This document shows, piece by piece, positions 21,562-28,512 of a DNA stretch of 28,512 bases (within the stretch, counting starts at the first letter, position 1; each line of letters begins with the position of its first letter). Where the stretch lies: positions 1-28,512 of the IMG/VR virus record IMGVR_UViG_3300001460_000134. One strand, given 5' to 3'. Origin of the DNA: a virus. Made by a program: the position numbers and the translations under genes. The notes under the pieces are model-generated. The model was not told the DNA's origin, made no database searches, and saw nothing but the letters and a program-made list of their open reading frames with translations.

Positions 21562-21933
21562 ATGGGAAACAAAAAAAGAAGCTACTACACGACAAAATTG
21601 GGCGGCAAAAACCGAACATTACATTTCTCTATGAATTTTTGGTCAAATTTTACGGATATATTGGATATTCGTTTGGATCAAATTGGGGCGGTTTTTGATG
21701 GAGGCGTAAAACTTTCTACAATTAGAACTTTGATTTATTCCGGGTTATTGGCATATGATCAAGAAGAAGGAAACAAAATTGACTACAATGAATTTAAAGT
21801 CGGTTCTTGGTTGGAGGATTTAGATTCAAACGAACTTGATAAAATCGTTTCTTCAATGATGGAAAGCCGAATCCTTGGGAATAGCTTAAACGGAGGCATT
21901 CAGCGAAGGGAAAACGATCCAAAAAAAAAATAG
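21562..21933 (+). CDS. tail assembly chaperone, short (G-like) product
   Basis: 123 aa, TAC family. RTLHFSMNFWSNFTDILDIRL and AVFDGGVKLSTIRTLIYSGLLAYDQEEG match short tail-chaperone N-termini. It ends in DPKKK followed by TAG directly after an A10 run. As with lambda G/GT, this is the abundant form, with a minority extended by frameshifting (next entry). The chaperones coat the tape measure during tube polymerisation. It lies 7 bp after the terminator, with no promoter box seen, so read-through is likely. Confidence 0.85.
   Translation: MGNKKRSYYTTKLGGKNRTLHFSMNFWSNFTDILDIRLDQIGAVFDGGVKLSTIRTLIYSGLLAYDQEEGNKIDYNEFKVGSWLEDLDSNELDKIVSSMMESRILGNSLNGGIQRRENDPKKK
21921..21930 (+). promoter_or_regulatory. 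A10 slippery site for -1 ribosomal frameshift
   Basis: Ten A residues lie immediately before the TAG of the short chaperone. Sliding back one base reads on through AAA ATA GAT GAA TCC into an open frame ending at 22274 that encodes the expected T domain. This is the classic position of the G/GT frameshift; transcription slippage on the A-run would have a similar effect. Confidence 0.8.
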
Positions 21934-22274
21934 ATGAATCCCTTACTTGGGATGATCTTCTTGATTTTTACATCGGTCAAGTTGGTATTTCGCCAAATGA
22001 TTTTTGGAAGTTTACTTGGAAGGAGAATCAATTGCTTGGCGAATCTTTTATGATTAAAAATAATTTGAGTTGGGAACAAACAAGATACTTGGCAACTATT
22101 TTGTATAATACAAATGCAACCAAGCGATCCCAAATGTTAAAGCCTGAAGATTTGTTTAAATTACCACAGGATAAAATTTATAAATCCGGGCCAAAATCAA
22201 CGAAAGAGGAATATATTAAATTTCAACAGAAAGTTGATCAGGCTAAAAACAAAATCAAGAATCCATTATTTTAG
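21930..22274 (+). CDS. tail assembly chaperone, T-domain extension (frameshift product part)
   Basis: Read in the -1 frame from the A10 run, this gives about 114 residues after the shift: IDESLTWDDLLDFYIGQVGISPNDFWKFTWKE..., the recognised T-domain pattern (WDDL..., G.S..DFW), then a charged, helical tail rich in Lys. The fused protein would have about 237 residues, starting at 21562. An ATG at 22032 inside this frame could only give a partial T domain, so a separate gene is less likely. It lies between the major tail gene and the tape measure. Confidence 0.8.
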   Translation: MDESLTWDDLLDFYIGQVGISPNDFWKFTWKENQLLGESFMIKNNLSWEQTRYLATILYNTNATKRSQMLKPEDLFKLPQDKIYKSGPKSTKEEYIKFQQKVDQAKNKIKNPLF

Positions 22275-22282
22275 TAAATTTG
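22275..22282 (+). promoter_or_regulatory. Bacteroidota -7-like box before tape measure (TAAATTTG)
   Basis: TAAATTTG directly follows the TAG at 22272-22274; the last G is 4 nt before the ATG at 22287, the same spacing as at 6356 and 11392. Possible leaderless start. Confidence 0.4.
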
Positions 22283-22286
22283 CAAT

Positions 22287-24041
22287 ATGGATAATAAATT
22301 AAGAGTTGTTGTTTCTGCTGACACAAAATCTTTTGTTACAGGATTAAATGCTGCATCAACCAAATTAAAATCATTCGGAAACAAGGCAAAGGATATAGGT
22401 AAATCTCTCTCAATGTCTTTGACTTTGCCGATTGGATTGGTTGGAGGTGCTGCGATTAAATTGGCATCTGATTTTGAGGAATCGATGAATAAAGTGGATG
22501 TTGCATTTGGACAATCTTCTGAATCGGTCAAAGATTTTGCTAAAACTACATTGGAACAATTCGGGATTGCAGAGGGATCTGCGTTGGAAATGACTTCCTT
22601 GTTTGGCGATATGGCAACAGGTATGGGAATCGCTCAAAATGATGCAGCAAATTTATCTACTTCAATGGTAGGTTTAGCGGGTGATTTGGCATCTTTTAAG
22701 AATATGAACATTGAGGAAGTTACAACTGCTTTGAGTGGGGTATTTACCGGAGAAACCGAATCATTAAAGAGATTGGGAATTGTGATGACAGAGGTAAACT
22801 TGAAGCAATTCGCAATGGAGCAAGGGATCAAAAAAAATATAAAGGAAATGACGCAAGCAGAAAAAGTTGCTTTGAGATTCCAATATATATTATCGGTTAC
22901 AGGAAATGCTCAAGGTGATTTTGCGAGGACTTCAGGAGGTGCAGCAAATCAAACAAGAATATTTCAAGAAAGTTTAAAGCAACTTGGTCAAAGATTCGGG
23001 AACGAAATATTACCATTATTTACAGATGTAGTTAAGTTTTTAAATAAAGTCATCGGAGCATTTATGGATTTAGATTCCGATACAAAAAAAATAATAATTA
23101 CTGCGGGTTTATTAGCTGCTGCGATCCCTCCATTAATTGCGGGATTTGGTCAATTATCAATTGTCATTGGGGCGGTTATTTCGCCAATTGGATTAATTGT
23201 TGCGGCATTTTCAACAGTTACTTTGGTAGCGGTTGAATTGTTGCATCGTATAAACCCGATGGTTGATAGGTTGAATACATTTTTCAATCTTATCAAATCG
23301 GGTGGTAATATAATGTCATTTCAAAATTTACAGATTGAAACAGTTGCTAAAAATTTAGCCGAAGAACATAAACAACAAGAAAAACTAAACGAGGCAAAAC
23401 GAAAAGCAAAAGAAGATCTTGATAATTTATCAAAATCATATAGTAATTTTCAAACGACAACGAGCGGAAGGACACAAATTCAAGGTCTTGGGGCAAATAT
23501 TACAACAACAGGATTGCAATCAATGCAAACTCCTGAAATTACTGCTTCAGATGATATGTCAGATTTGACCAATAATTTTTCAAGCATTGAAGGTAAATTA
23601 AGATCAGTCAGAAATTTAGCAGAACAGTTTGGTCAATCATTAATGGGTGCATTCGAAACGATGGGAGAAGGTGAACCATTTTTTAAAGTGCTAATGCAAA
23701 TGCTTGGTAAATTAATTAAAAAGTTAATTACCGCTGCAATCGTTTCCGGAGTTGTTTCATTTGCGGTCAATGGTATTTTTGGCGGTGGTACTTTAGGATT
23801 TGGGGCAATTTTCGGAAGTTTATCCGGGATTGGTGGTTTGTCAGGACTTGGAGGAAGATCAGCATTTGGCGAGCAATCATTTGTTCCAAAAGCAATTTCA
23901 CCCGGTAGAACATTTGGAAGATTAAACGCCAATAGGTCAATGAAATCAAATCAACTTCAAGGAGATTTTAGGCTCCAAGGACAGGATTTGGTTTTAGCAT
24001 TACAGAGAGCAAATACAACAAGAAACAGAATTTTAGGATAA
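22287..24041 (+). CDS. tape measure protein
   Basis: 584 aa. The N-terminus is typical of TP901-type tape measures: LRVVVSADTKSFVTGLNAASTKLKSFGNKAKDIGKSLS, SDFEESMNKVDVAFGQSSESV, and the ALSGVFTGETESLKRLGIVM pattern. A hydrophobic segment at about 265-325 (AGLLAAAIPPLIAGFG, IGAVISPIGLIVAAFSTVTLV) is followed by a coiled-coil part and a Gly-rich hydrophobic region (GGGTLGFGAIFGSLSGIGG) near the end. It fixes tail length and later helps DNA entry. It overlaps the tail-tip gene by one base. Short for a long-tailed phage; about 85-90 nm would be expected from the usual ratio. Confidence 0.93.
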   Translation: MDNKLRVVVSADTKSFVTGLNAASTKLKSFGNKAKDIGKSLSMSLTLPIGLVGGAAIKLASDFEESMNKVDVAFGQSSESVKDFAKTTLEQFGIAEGSALEMTSLFGDMATGMGIAQNDAANLSTSMVGLAGDLASFKNMNIEEVTTALSGVFTGETESLKRLGIVMTEVNLKQFAMEQGIKKNIKEMTQAEKVALRFQYILSVTGNAQGDFARTSGGAANQTRIFQESLKQLGQRFGNEILPLFTDVVKFLNKVIGAFMDLDSDTKKIIITAGLLAAAIPPLIAGFGQLSIVIGAVISPIGLIVAAFSTVTLVAVELLHRINPMVDRLNTFFNLIKSGGNIMSFQNLQIETVAKNLAEEHKQQEKLNEAKRKAKEDLDNLSKSYSNFQTTTSGRTQIQGLGANITTTGLQSMQTPEITASDDMSDLTNNFSSIEGKLRSVRNLAEQFGQSLMGAFETMGEGEPFFKVLMQMLGKLIKKLITAAIVSGVVSFAVNGIFGGGTLGFGAIFGSLSGIGGLSGLGGRSAFGEQSFVPKAISPGRTFGRLNANRSMKSNQLQGDFRLQGQDLVLALQRANTTRNRILG

Positions 24042-26023
24042 TGAGTTACGGGGTAAAGTTTAAACTTGAATTTGACGATGTTGCTGCGAAGCAATTTAAA
24101 CTCGAAATTCTAAAATTTAATTACGGAGGTTCAGTTTTGGATTTGGTTGGTGGTGAAAATCCTGTTCAGATCGATTGGCAAAGTGATGATGATATTTATT
24201 CGCCAATAATTGGATCAACTTGTAAAATTCAATTGTATAATACAGATACAACGAATTATGACGATTTTTATGATGCTGATGAGCGAGAATATCAAGTAAA
24301 AATTTCCGTTAAAATTTCAGGGTTTTTTACTACAATTTGGAAGGGTTGGTTGGTCAATGATACTTACCAAGAAGTGGTGCAATCAAATCCATTTTTAATT
24401 GAGTTGTTAGCCATTGATGGACTTGGGATTTTATCAAATTATACAATTCCATTTTATACAAAATCATCCGGATCAGATGTCGTTGAAAATGTACTTCCTC
24501 CTAATTCATATATTCAGGAGGTGTTAAACAATTTGGGACTTGAACTCGATTTTTATTATTCAAACGAACTTTTTCAAGATGGTGCAGAATCATCAAATAT
24601 TTATTTTAGTATTTTTAGTTCAACAGATGATGACAATAACGTTCCTTATGGATTTATGAAGGACGCTTCAGAGTTTATGAATGCGGAGGAACTTTTAAAA
24701 CAGATTTTAAATTTCACGCATTCAAGACTTTTTCAGTCATTCGGGCGATGGTATATTATCAATAAATCAGCTTATTCAGAACAAAGCATTAAAGATGATT
24801 TAATGGATGGTAGTTTCTCAGGTGCATCAATTAGAGCAGCGGAAACAACATCACTACAAACGAATGGGACTGAAAATATTAAATTTAAGAAAGTAACTTT
24901 TGCCGGGGTTTCATCCGATGTAACATTTGATATGTTGTATCAGGTTCCAAGTGATTTGACTCCTTTGAAAATGGATCTTACTAAGCAAATGTTAAGACCA
25001 TTGAACAGGGCGATTTTTACCAATTCATTGCAAAATAGAATGGATTTTTTAAATCCAAATCCTTTCTTGGAATGGTCAACGCCAAGATCGGGAGTTTATG
25101 CGGGGTGGGATTTAAGCAGTTCAAATGTTACATTTGATACAACGGAACCATTCAAAACAAATACATCGTTTAAATGGTCAGGAAGCGCCACAGTAACAAG
25201 TAATACATTTACTTTAGAAAAGCAAAATGTTGGCGGATATTATAAATTCAAAATAATTTATTTATCATTGTCGAATCCATCGGGGGCAATTCAATACAGA
25301 TTAAGCGGATTCAATGGAACGCAAACAGTTTATTTTGATGAAACAAATAATACTTTTAATTCAGTTCCCATTGTCAATAATCAAGTTGAAACAAATGAGT
25401 TTATATGGGTAGAACACGAGGTCGAACTTCCTTATATTACGCCATTATCTTCCGCTACAACTTACACAGATTGCAAAATTGAAATAATAGGGACTGCGAA
25501 TGATTATGTAAATGTTTGTGGAGTTTTTAGAGATATTTTCAATTCAAATTTAGAGGGACTATATTCAACAATAAAAGCAGATGTAAACCAAAATCTATTT
25601 GAACTTACAAGGAACACCGGAGTTTATTCCGCAGAATATTCAACAGAGGAATCAACCTTATCGGATTTCATTTTTGTGAATTATTCCAAAGGCGATTCAA
25701 TAACCTCGGTCAGACGACCATACGATGAGTTTTTAAATGTTTCAAAAAGATTATCTGAAATCATTCCAAGGTATATTTTAAACGATCATCGGAGTTTTAT
25801 ACCGAGATACGAAGGAACACTTTACAACAACACTGCAATCCCATTAATGCCATCAAATAAAGTTTGGGTAAATTTTGGAACATCAGTTTTGCAAGAACCG
25901 GTATCTTGTTACGTTGACGCATTATCTTACAACATCAAGGCCAACGAATCGAAAGTAATAATGCACATTCCAAATCAAGACAACGATTTAGGGGCAACTT
26001 TAAAACAAAAGTTTAAATCATAA
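24041..26023 (+). CDS. tail-tip / baseplate hub-like protein with inserted sandwich domain
   Basis: 660 aa. MSYGVKFKLEFDDVAAKQFKLEILKFNYGG, then IWKGWLVNDTYQEVVQSNPFLIELLAIDGLG (100-129), a pattern I associate with large tail-tip proteins of Bacteroidota phages that take the place of distal tail and hub proteins. A domain around 338-497 (NPNPFLEWSTPRSGVYAGWDL...FTLEKQNVGGYYKFKIIYL) resembles a galactose-binding-like sandwich. The last part (SRRPYDEFLNVSKRLSEIIP, RNDHRSFIPRYEGTLYN style) returns to the hub-like fold. A strong terminator ends the operon. The exact role, hub or receptor-binding, is inferred. Confidence 0.75.
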   Translation: MSYGVKFKLEFDDVAAKQFKLEILKFNYGGSVLDLVGGENPVQIDWQSDDDIYSPIIGSTCKIQLYNTDTTNYDDFYDADEREYQVKISVKISGFFTTIWKGWLVNDTYQEVVQSNPFLIELLAIDGLGILSNYTIPFYTKSSGSDVVENVLPPNSYIQEVLNNLGLELDFYYSNELFQDGAESSNIYFSIFSSTDDDNNVPYGFMKDASEFMNAEELLKQILNFTHSRLFQSFGRWYIINKSAYSEQSIKDDLMDGSFSGASIRAAETTSLQTNGTENIKFKKVTFAGVSSDVTFDMLYQVPSDLTPLKMDLTKQMLRPLNRAIFTNSLQNRMDFLNPNPFLEWSTPRSGVYAGWDLSSSNVTFDTTEPFKTNTSFKWSGSATVTSNTFTLEKQNVGGYYKFKIIYLSLSNPSGAIQYRLSGFNGTQTVYFDETNNTFNSVPIVNNQVETNEFIWVEHEVELPYITPLSSATTYTDCKIEIIGTANDYVNVCGVFRDIFNSNLEGLYSTIKADVNQNLFELTRNTGVYSAEYSTEESTLSDFIFVNYSKGDSITSVRRPYDEFLNVSKRLSEIIPRYILNDHRSFIPRYEGTLYNNTAIPLMPSNKVWVNFGTSVLQEPVSCYVDALSYNIKANESKVIMHIPNQDNDLGATLKQKFKS

Positions 26024-26043
26024 CAATTCCTTTTTTTGTTTCT

Positions 26044-26081
26044 TCCCGGTGATGGCATCTGCTTGATCCGGGATTTTTTTT
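26044..26081 (+). terminator. intrinsic terminator after tail operon
   Basis: Stem tcccgg (26044-26049) with ccggga (26068-26073), 18-nt loop, followed by T runs. It separates the structural genes from the next cassette. Confidence 0.75.
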
Positions 26082-26130
26082 ATTTTTTTTAATCTTTTTC
26101 TTAAAATATAGTTTAAAATTGAAAATATTT

Positions 26131-26166
26131 TTTTATATTTGTATTAACAAACACAAAGAAATTATG
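26131..26166 (+). repeat. promoter-leader repeat, copy 2
   Basis: Nearly identical to 13393-13428 (35 of 36), including TATATTTG, the leader and the ATG at 26164. Here the upstream attgaaaatat element is closer to the promoter box than in copy 1. Confidence 0.85.
26134..26141 (+). promoter_or_regulatory. Bacteroidota -7 promoter box of cassette 2 (TATATTTG)
   Basis: TATATTTG, with 22 nt to the ATG, as in cassette 1. Preceded by a TTG at 26119-26121, too close for a canonical -33. Confidence 0.65.
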
Positions 26167-26361
26167 AAATTATTATCTGAAATATTTGATTCATTATTAA
26201 AAAGTTATAACAACAATGAAACAATAAACTTTATTGATATAAGAGATTTAGAGGAAATAATACCAAATTCTAAATTGATCAAGTCGCTTATAAATTCATA
26301 CAACAATAGAGAAAAAATAAACTTTAGAGATTTAAGAGATTTAGAAAATTTAATCAAATAA
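26164..26361 (+). CDS. hypothetical cassette protein with internal duplication, 65 aa
   Basis: Start at the ATG shared with the leader repeat. The protein is built from two similar 24-residue units: residues 10-33 (SLLKSYNNNETINFIDIRDLEEII) and 41-64 (SLINSYNNREKINFRDLRDLENLI), spaced by 7 residues. The shared pattern is L..SYNN.E.INF.D.RDLE..I, predicting two helix-strand-helix or two-helix repeats. No family recognised. It has its own promoter and terminator, as for the gene at 13426. Confidence 0.65.
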   Translation: MKLLSEIFDSLLKSYNNNETINFIDIRDLEEIIPNSKLIKSLINSYNNREKINFRDLRDLENLIK

Positions 26362-26370
26362 CCATCAAAT

Positions 26371-26398
26371 AAGGGATCATCACGATCCCTTTTTTTTT
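26371..26398 (+). terminator. intrinsic terminator of cassette 2
   Basis: Stem aagggatc (26371-26378) with gatccctt (26384-26391), atcac loop, T run to 26398. Identical to the cassette 1 terminator over 34 bp (26371-26404 against 13716-13749). Confidence 0.9.
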
Positions 26399-26433
26399 GC
26401 ATTATTTTAAAAAATATAGTTTTAAATTTAAAA

Positions 26434-26441
26434 TATATTTG
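26434..26441 (+). promoter_or_regulatory. Bacteroidota -7 promoter box of recombination operon (TATATTTG)
   Basis: TATATTTG, 30 nt before the ATG at 26472. A second, weaker TATTTTTG overlaps at 26442-26449. The leader (AGAACAAAATCAAAG) is a diverged form of the cassette leaders. Confidence 0.55.
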
Positions 26442-26471
26442 TATTTTTGTAAGAACAAAATCAAAGTAATT

Positions 26472-26756
26472 ATGGAATTTATCAACTTCAGTTACACCAA
26501 AAATATCGAAATGGAAAAGTCTTATTTCCAAATAAATTACTTTGTCGATGGCACTATTAACATTAGAGGCATATTTTCAGAAAAGCGATATAAAGAACTT
26601 AATTTAATCGAAAACAACTTAGTGGTACACTACGATGATTTATTTCAAAAAAAAGGGTTCAAAATGCTTAGAAAAGATAGAAGTTATTATACCTGTAAGA
26701 ACGCAAAAACATTATTAACCAAAATAGAAAATCAAATTAAAAACAGAAATTTATGA
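26472..26756 (+). CDS. hypothetical protein, 94 aa
   Basis: Start at the ATG just after the leader, since the longer frame from 26397 runs through promoter DNA. The product, MEFINFSYTKNIEMEKSYFQINYFVDGTINIRGIFSEKRY..., is alpha/beta, with a Lys-rich C-terminus. No family recognised. First gene of the recombination operon; overlaps the HTH gene by 4 bp. Confidence 0.55.
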   Translation: MEFINFSYTKNIEMEKSYFQINYFVDGTINIRGIFSEKRYKELNLIENNLVVHYDDLFQKKGFKMLRKDRSYYTCKNAKTLLTKIENQIKNRNL

Positions 26757-26944
26757 ATGCATTTGAAATGGAGTTTATCAACGATATGAAACGTTTATCT
26801 TTTCGCAGATATGATGTTTGTAATATATTAGGCGTAACGATGCCAACGTTGAAATCGAAACTCAAAAACCCCGATACCATCACAGTCGGTGAAATTGTGA
26901 AGCTAAAGAAAAAAGGATTTAAACTAATTAATTTAGGAATATGA
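26753..26944 (+). CDS. small helix-turn-helix DNA-binding protein
   Basis: 63 aa. A helix-turn-helix is visible at about residues 20-45: RRYDVCNILGVTMPTLKSKLKNPDTITVGEIVKL, i.e. a Cro/C1-like or resolvase-like pattern with the recognition helix in TLKSKLK. It is short, without a dimerisation domain, so it probably binds DNA as a small regulator of its own operon. Overlaps the neighbouring genes at both ends (26753-26756 and 26941-26944). Confidence 0.6.
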   Translation: MNAFEMEFINDMKRLSFRRYDVCNILGVTMPTLKSKLKNPDTITVGEIVKLKKKGFKLINLGI

Positions 26945-27441
26945 AAGCAATAAACATTAAAGGGAAGGAGTACATCACAGTCAATGAACGATTAAAACAT
27001 TTTCGTTCATCTGCTGATTTCAAAGGATGGAGCATTACAGAATCCATCGAATCATTGACCGAAAAAGAAGGTATTTTCAAAGTTAGTATAAAGGATTCTA
27101 ACGGAATTACAATGGTAAACGCTCACGCACAAGAATACCGGGATTCAAGTTATATCAATAAAACATCATTTGTTGAAAATGGATTTACATCAGCATTGGG
27201 AAGGGCGTTAGGATATTTAGGTATTGGAATAGATACATCGATTGCATCAGCACAGGAAGTGCAAAACGCAATCCACAATCAAGAAAATCCAAAAAAAGAA
27301 AAAGACAATCGTCCGTGGTTAAATGAAACCCAATTGCGATCAACTTTAACAGGAACAAAAAAGCAAGCAGAATCAGTTGTCAAAAATTTCCGAATGAAAA
27401 AGGAATACAGAGCGACAATAGAAGCAAAATTTAAATTTTAA
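26941..27441 (+). CDS. probable ssDNA-annealing protein (ERF/Rad52-like)
   Basis: 166 aa. Core: a strand-rich start (YITVNERLKHFRSSADFKGWSITESIESL), FKVSIKDSNGITMVNAHAQEYRDSSYIN, then TSFVENGFTSALGRALGYLGIGI (about 80-97), a helix motif seen in phage recombinases of the ERF/Rad52-like group. A Lys-rich C-terminal tail follows. Such proteins anneal single strands. The next genes (SSB-like and RecE-like exonuclease) are its classic partners. The assignment is by motif and context; I cannot name an exact family. Confidence 0.5.
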   Translation: MKAINIKGKEYITVNERLKHFRSSADFKGWSITESIESLTEKEGIFKVSIKDSNGITMVNAHAQEYRDSSYINKTSFVENGFTSALGRALGYLGIGIDTSIASAQEVQNAIHNQENPKKEKDNRPWLNETQLRSTLTGTKKQAESVVKNFRMKKEYRATIEAKFKF

Positions 27442-27451
27442 ATCAATAGAA

Positions 27452-27742
27452 ATGTCAGAACAAAAAACAATTTACGCCGGGGGCGGGAAACAAGTAAAAG
27501 GGCAATACGGAACATTCCGGGCCATTACAGTTAATTTATCGGATTTGCCGAAAGAACATATATTTGAGTACAACGGGAAGAAGTACATCAAATTTAATGT
27601 ATCAGACAAGCAAGAACCCGACAACTACGGAAAGGATGTTTCGGTTTCCATTAATACTTGGAAACCCGATACAGAAAAAACAAATTCTTTTCTTGAAGAA
27701 GAACCCCAACCGGAGGAAGTAAATGGCGATTTGTCATTTTAA
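27452..27742 (+). CDS. probable single-stranded DNA-binding protein
   Basis: 96 aa. A beta-rich body (TFRAITVNLSDLPKEHIFEYNGKKYIKFNVSDK, GKDVSVSINTW) and an acidic C-terminal tail ending EEEPQPEEVNGDLSF, with a terminal hydrophobic Phe as in SSB tails that bind partner proteins. Position between the annealing protein and the exonuclease fits. No OB-fold motif strong enough to be certain, so SSB-like is tentative. Confidence 0.45.
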   Translation: MSEQKTIYAGGGKQVKGQYGTFRAITVNLSDLPKEHIFEYNGKKYIKFNVSDKQEPDNYGKDVSVSINTWKPDTEKTNSFLEEEPQPEEVNGDLSF

Positions 27743-27748
27743 TTAATC

Positions 27749-27774
27749 AAGGGATGATTTTCGGATCATCCCTT
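27749..27774 (+). terminator. perfect 10-bp hairpin after the SSB-like gene
   Basis: Stem aagggatgat (27749-27758) with atcatccctt (27765-27774), 6-nt loop, but only a short T run. May be a weak terminator or an attenuator before the exonuclease gene, which starts 13 nt further on. Confidence 0.6.
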
Positions 27775-27787
27775 TTAAATTTTAGAA

Positions 27788-28512
27788 ATGAAAAAAAGGA
27801 ATTTAACAAATGCAGAATATCACGCAAACAAAACTCATATATCTGCAAGCGGTCTTAAAATGATCGCCAAAAAATCGGTTTATCATTATTTAAACCAAGA
27901 ACCATTTTCATCAACTGCGATGAATTTGGGTTCAGCTATTCACACAACATTATTAGAACCACAAAACTTTGACAAGGAATTTTTTAGAATGCCAAAAATT
28001 GATCTTAGGACAAAAGATGGTAAAGAGCAAAAAAAGGAATTGCAGAAAATTGCCGGGGATCGGATTTTATTAAAAGATTCAGAACTTGAAATAATTGATG
28101 GCATAAAATCCAATTTTGAAAAAGATGATCTTGCAAAACTCTACTGTCAAGGCGAAATTGAATCATCTTACTTTGGTGAAATTAATGGGGTGAAAGTAAG
28201 AGTTCGTCCGGATGTATATAATGGATTTCATAAATTCATAACAGATGTAAAAAGTTGTCAGGAAAATTTTCCTAACGCATTCAAAAGAGATTGTTATAAA
28301 TATGGTTATCCATTGCAGGCGGTTTGTTATTCAACGTTGATGGGTATTGATCCAAAACAATTCCGATTTATCGCAGTTGAAACCAAATATCCGTTCAGTT
28401 GCCAAGTTTATGCTTTGTCTGATGAAATGATTGATTATGGCAAAAAACAACTTGAAAAAGCATTGGCAGAATGGAAGTTTTATTTAACAACAAAAAAAGC
28501 GGATTTGTATCA
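27788..28512 (+). CDS. RecE-like PD-(D/E)XK exonuclease (cut by window end)
   Basis: Partial; 241 full residues before the window ends. The fold marks are: HISASGLKMIAKKSVYHY (17-34), GSAIHTTLLEP (48-58), RPDVYNG (Asp142), ITDVKSC (Asp153 and Lys155, the D-x-K pair) and YGYPLQAVCY (Gln177/Tyr181), which is the QxxxY-type motif of RecE/RecB-like nucleases. Such enzymes resect dsDNA ends to feed the annealing protein two genes upstream. The start is ATG at 27788. The rest of the gene is outside the window. Confidence 0.85.
   Translation, partial: MKKRNLTNAEYHANKTHISASGLKMIAKKSVYHYLNQEPFSSTAMNLGSAIHTTLLEPQNFDKEFFRMPKIDLRTKDGKEQKKELQKIAGDRILLKDSELEIIDGIKSNFEKDDLAKLYCQGEIESSYFGEINGVKVRVRPDVYNGFHKFITDVKSCQENFPNAFKRDCYKYGYPLQAVCYSTLMGIDPKQFRFIAVETKYPFSCQVYALSDEMIDYGKKQLEKALAEWKFYLTTKKADLY

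Noticed and set aside
22032-22274. Independent gene starting at the ATG at 22032
   Set aside because: The frame is open back to the A10 run and upstream residues complete the T domain; it is the frameshift extension.
1-28512. tRNA genes or integrase/attachment site
   Set aside because: No cloverleaf-like sequence, integrase motif or direct att-type repeat was seen; the 48-bp repeats carry terminators and bracket only the nuclease gene.

Overview
The window is a stretch of a tailed-phage genome (siphovirus-type, HK97-like capsid), either a free phage or a prophage, from a host in the Bacteroidota, most likely a flavobacterium. Three things point to the host: the DNA is strongly AT-rich; starts lack Shine-Dalgarno sequences and are preceded by A-runs; and intergenic gaps repeatedly carry the TAnnTTTG promoter box typical of Bacteroidota. 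Every supportable gene is on the + strand, usually with ATGA or short overlaps. No integrase, repressor, tRNA or CRISPR array is visible.

Layout. (1) 1-6360, early and replication genes: VRR-NUC nuclease, a structured leader or small RNA, a winged-helix replication initiator containing iteron-like 15-bp repeats and an AT-rich segment (candidate origin), a PD-(D/E)XK-like protein, a MazG-like protein, a coiled-coil lipoprotein, a DNA methyltransferase, a TOPRIM primase-helicase and a ParB-like protein. (2) 6368-13306, packaging and head: small and large terminase, portal with a long C-terminal extension, MuF-type minor head protein, a membrane protein, prohead protease and major capsid protein. 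(3) 13310-15000, an accessory island breaking the usual head gene order: a promoter-ORF-terminator cassette, five tiny ORFs, and an I-Ssp6803I-like PD-(D/E)XK nuclease gene between two 48-bp direct repeats. (4) 15006-17220, head-tail connectors and tail terminator; the tail terminator carries an inserted carbohydrate-binding-like domain. (5) 17224-18638, lysis: small membrane proteins, amidase endolysin and a holin-like protein. (6) 18666-21047, fibre/adhesin. (7) 21095-26023, tail: major tail protein, frameshifted tail-assembly chaperone, tape measure and a large tail-tip protein. (8) 26131-28512, a second promoter-ORF-terminator cassette with nearly the same ends as the first, then an operon with an HTH protein, an ERF/Rad52-like annealing protein, an SSB-like protein and a RecE-like exonuclease cut by the window edge.

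How the parts fit: the genes at the right edge and those at the left edge both belong to DNA metabolism, which suits a circular or permuted map in which recombination genes lead into replication genes, then packaging, head, connector, lysis, adhesion and tail. The most notable points are the endonuclease cassette between direct repeats, the two cassettes sharing flanks but not genes, the beta-sandwich domain nested in the tail terminator, the possible kissing-loop leader in front of the replication gene, and the candidate origin inside that gene.
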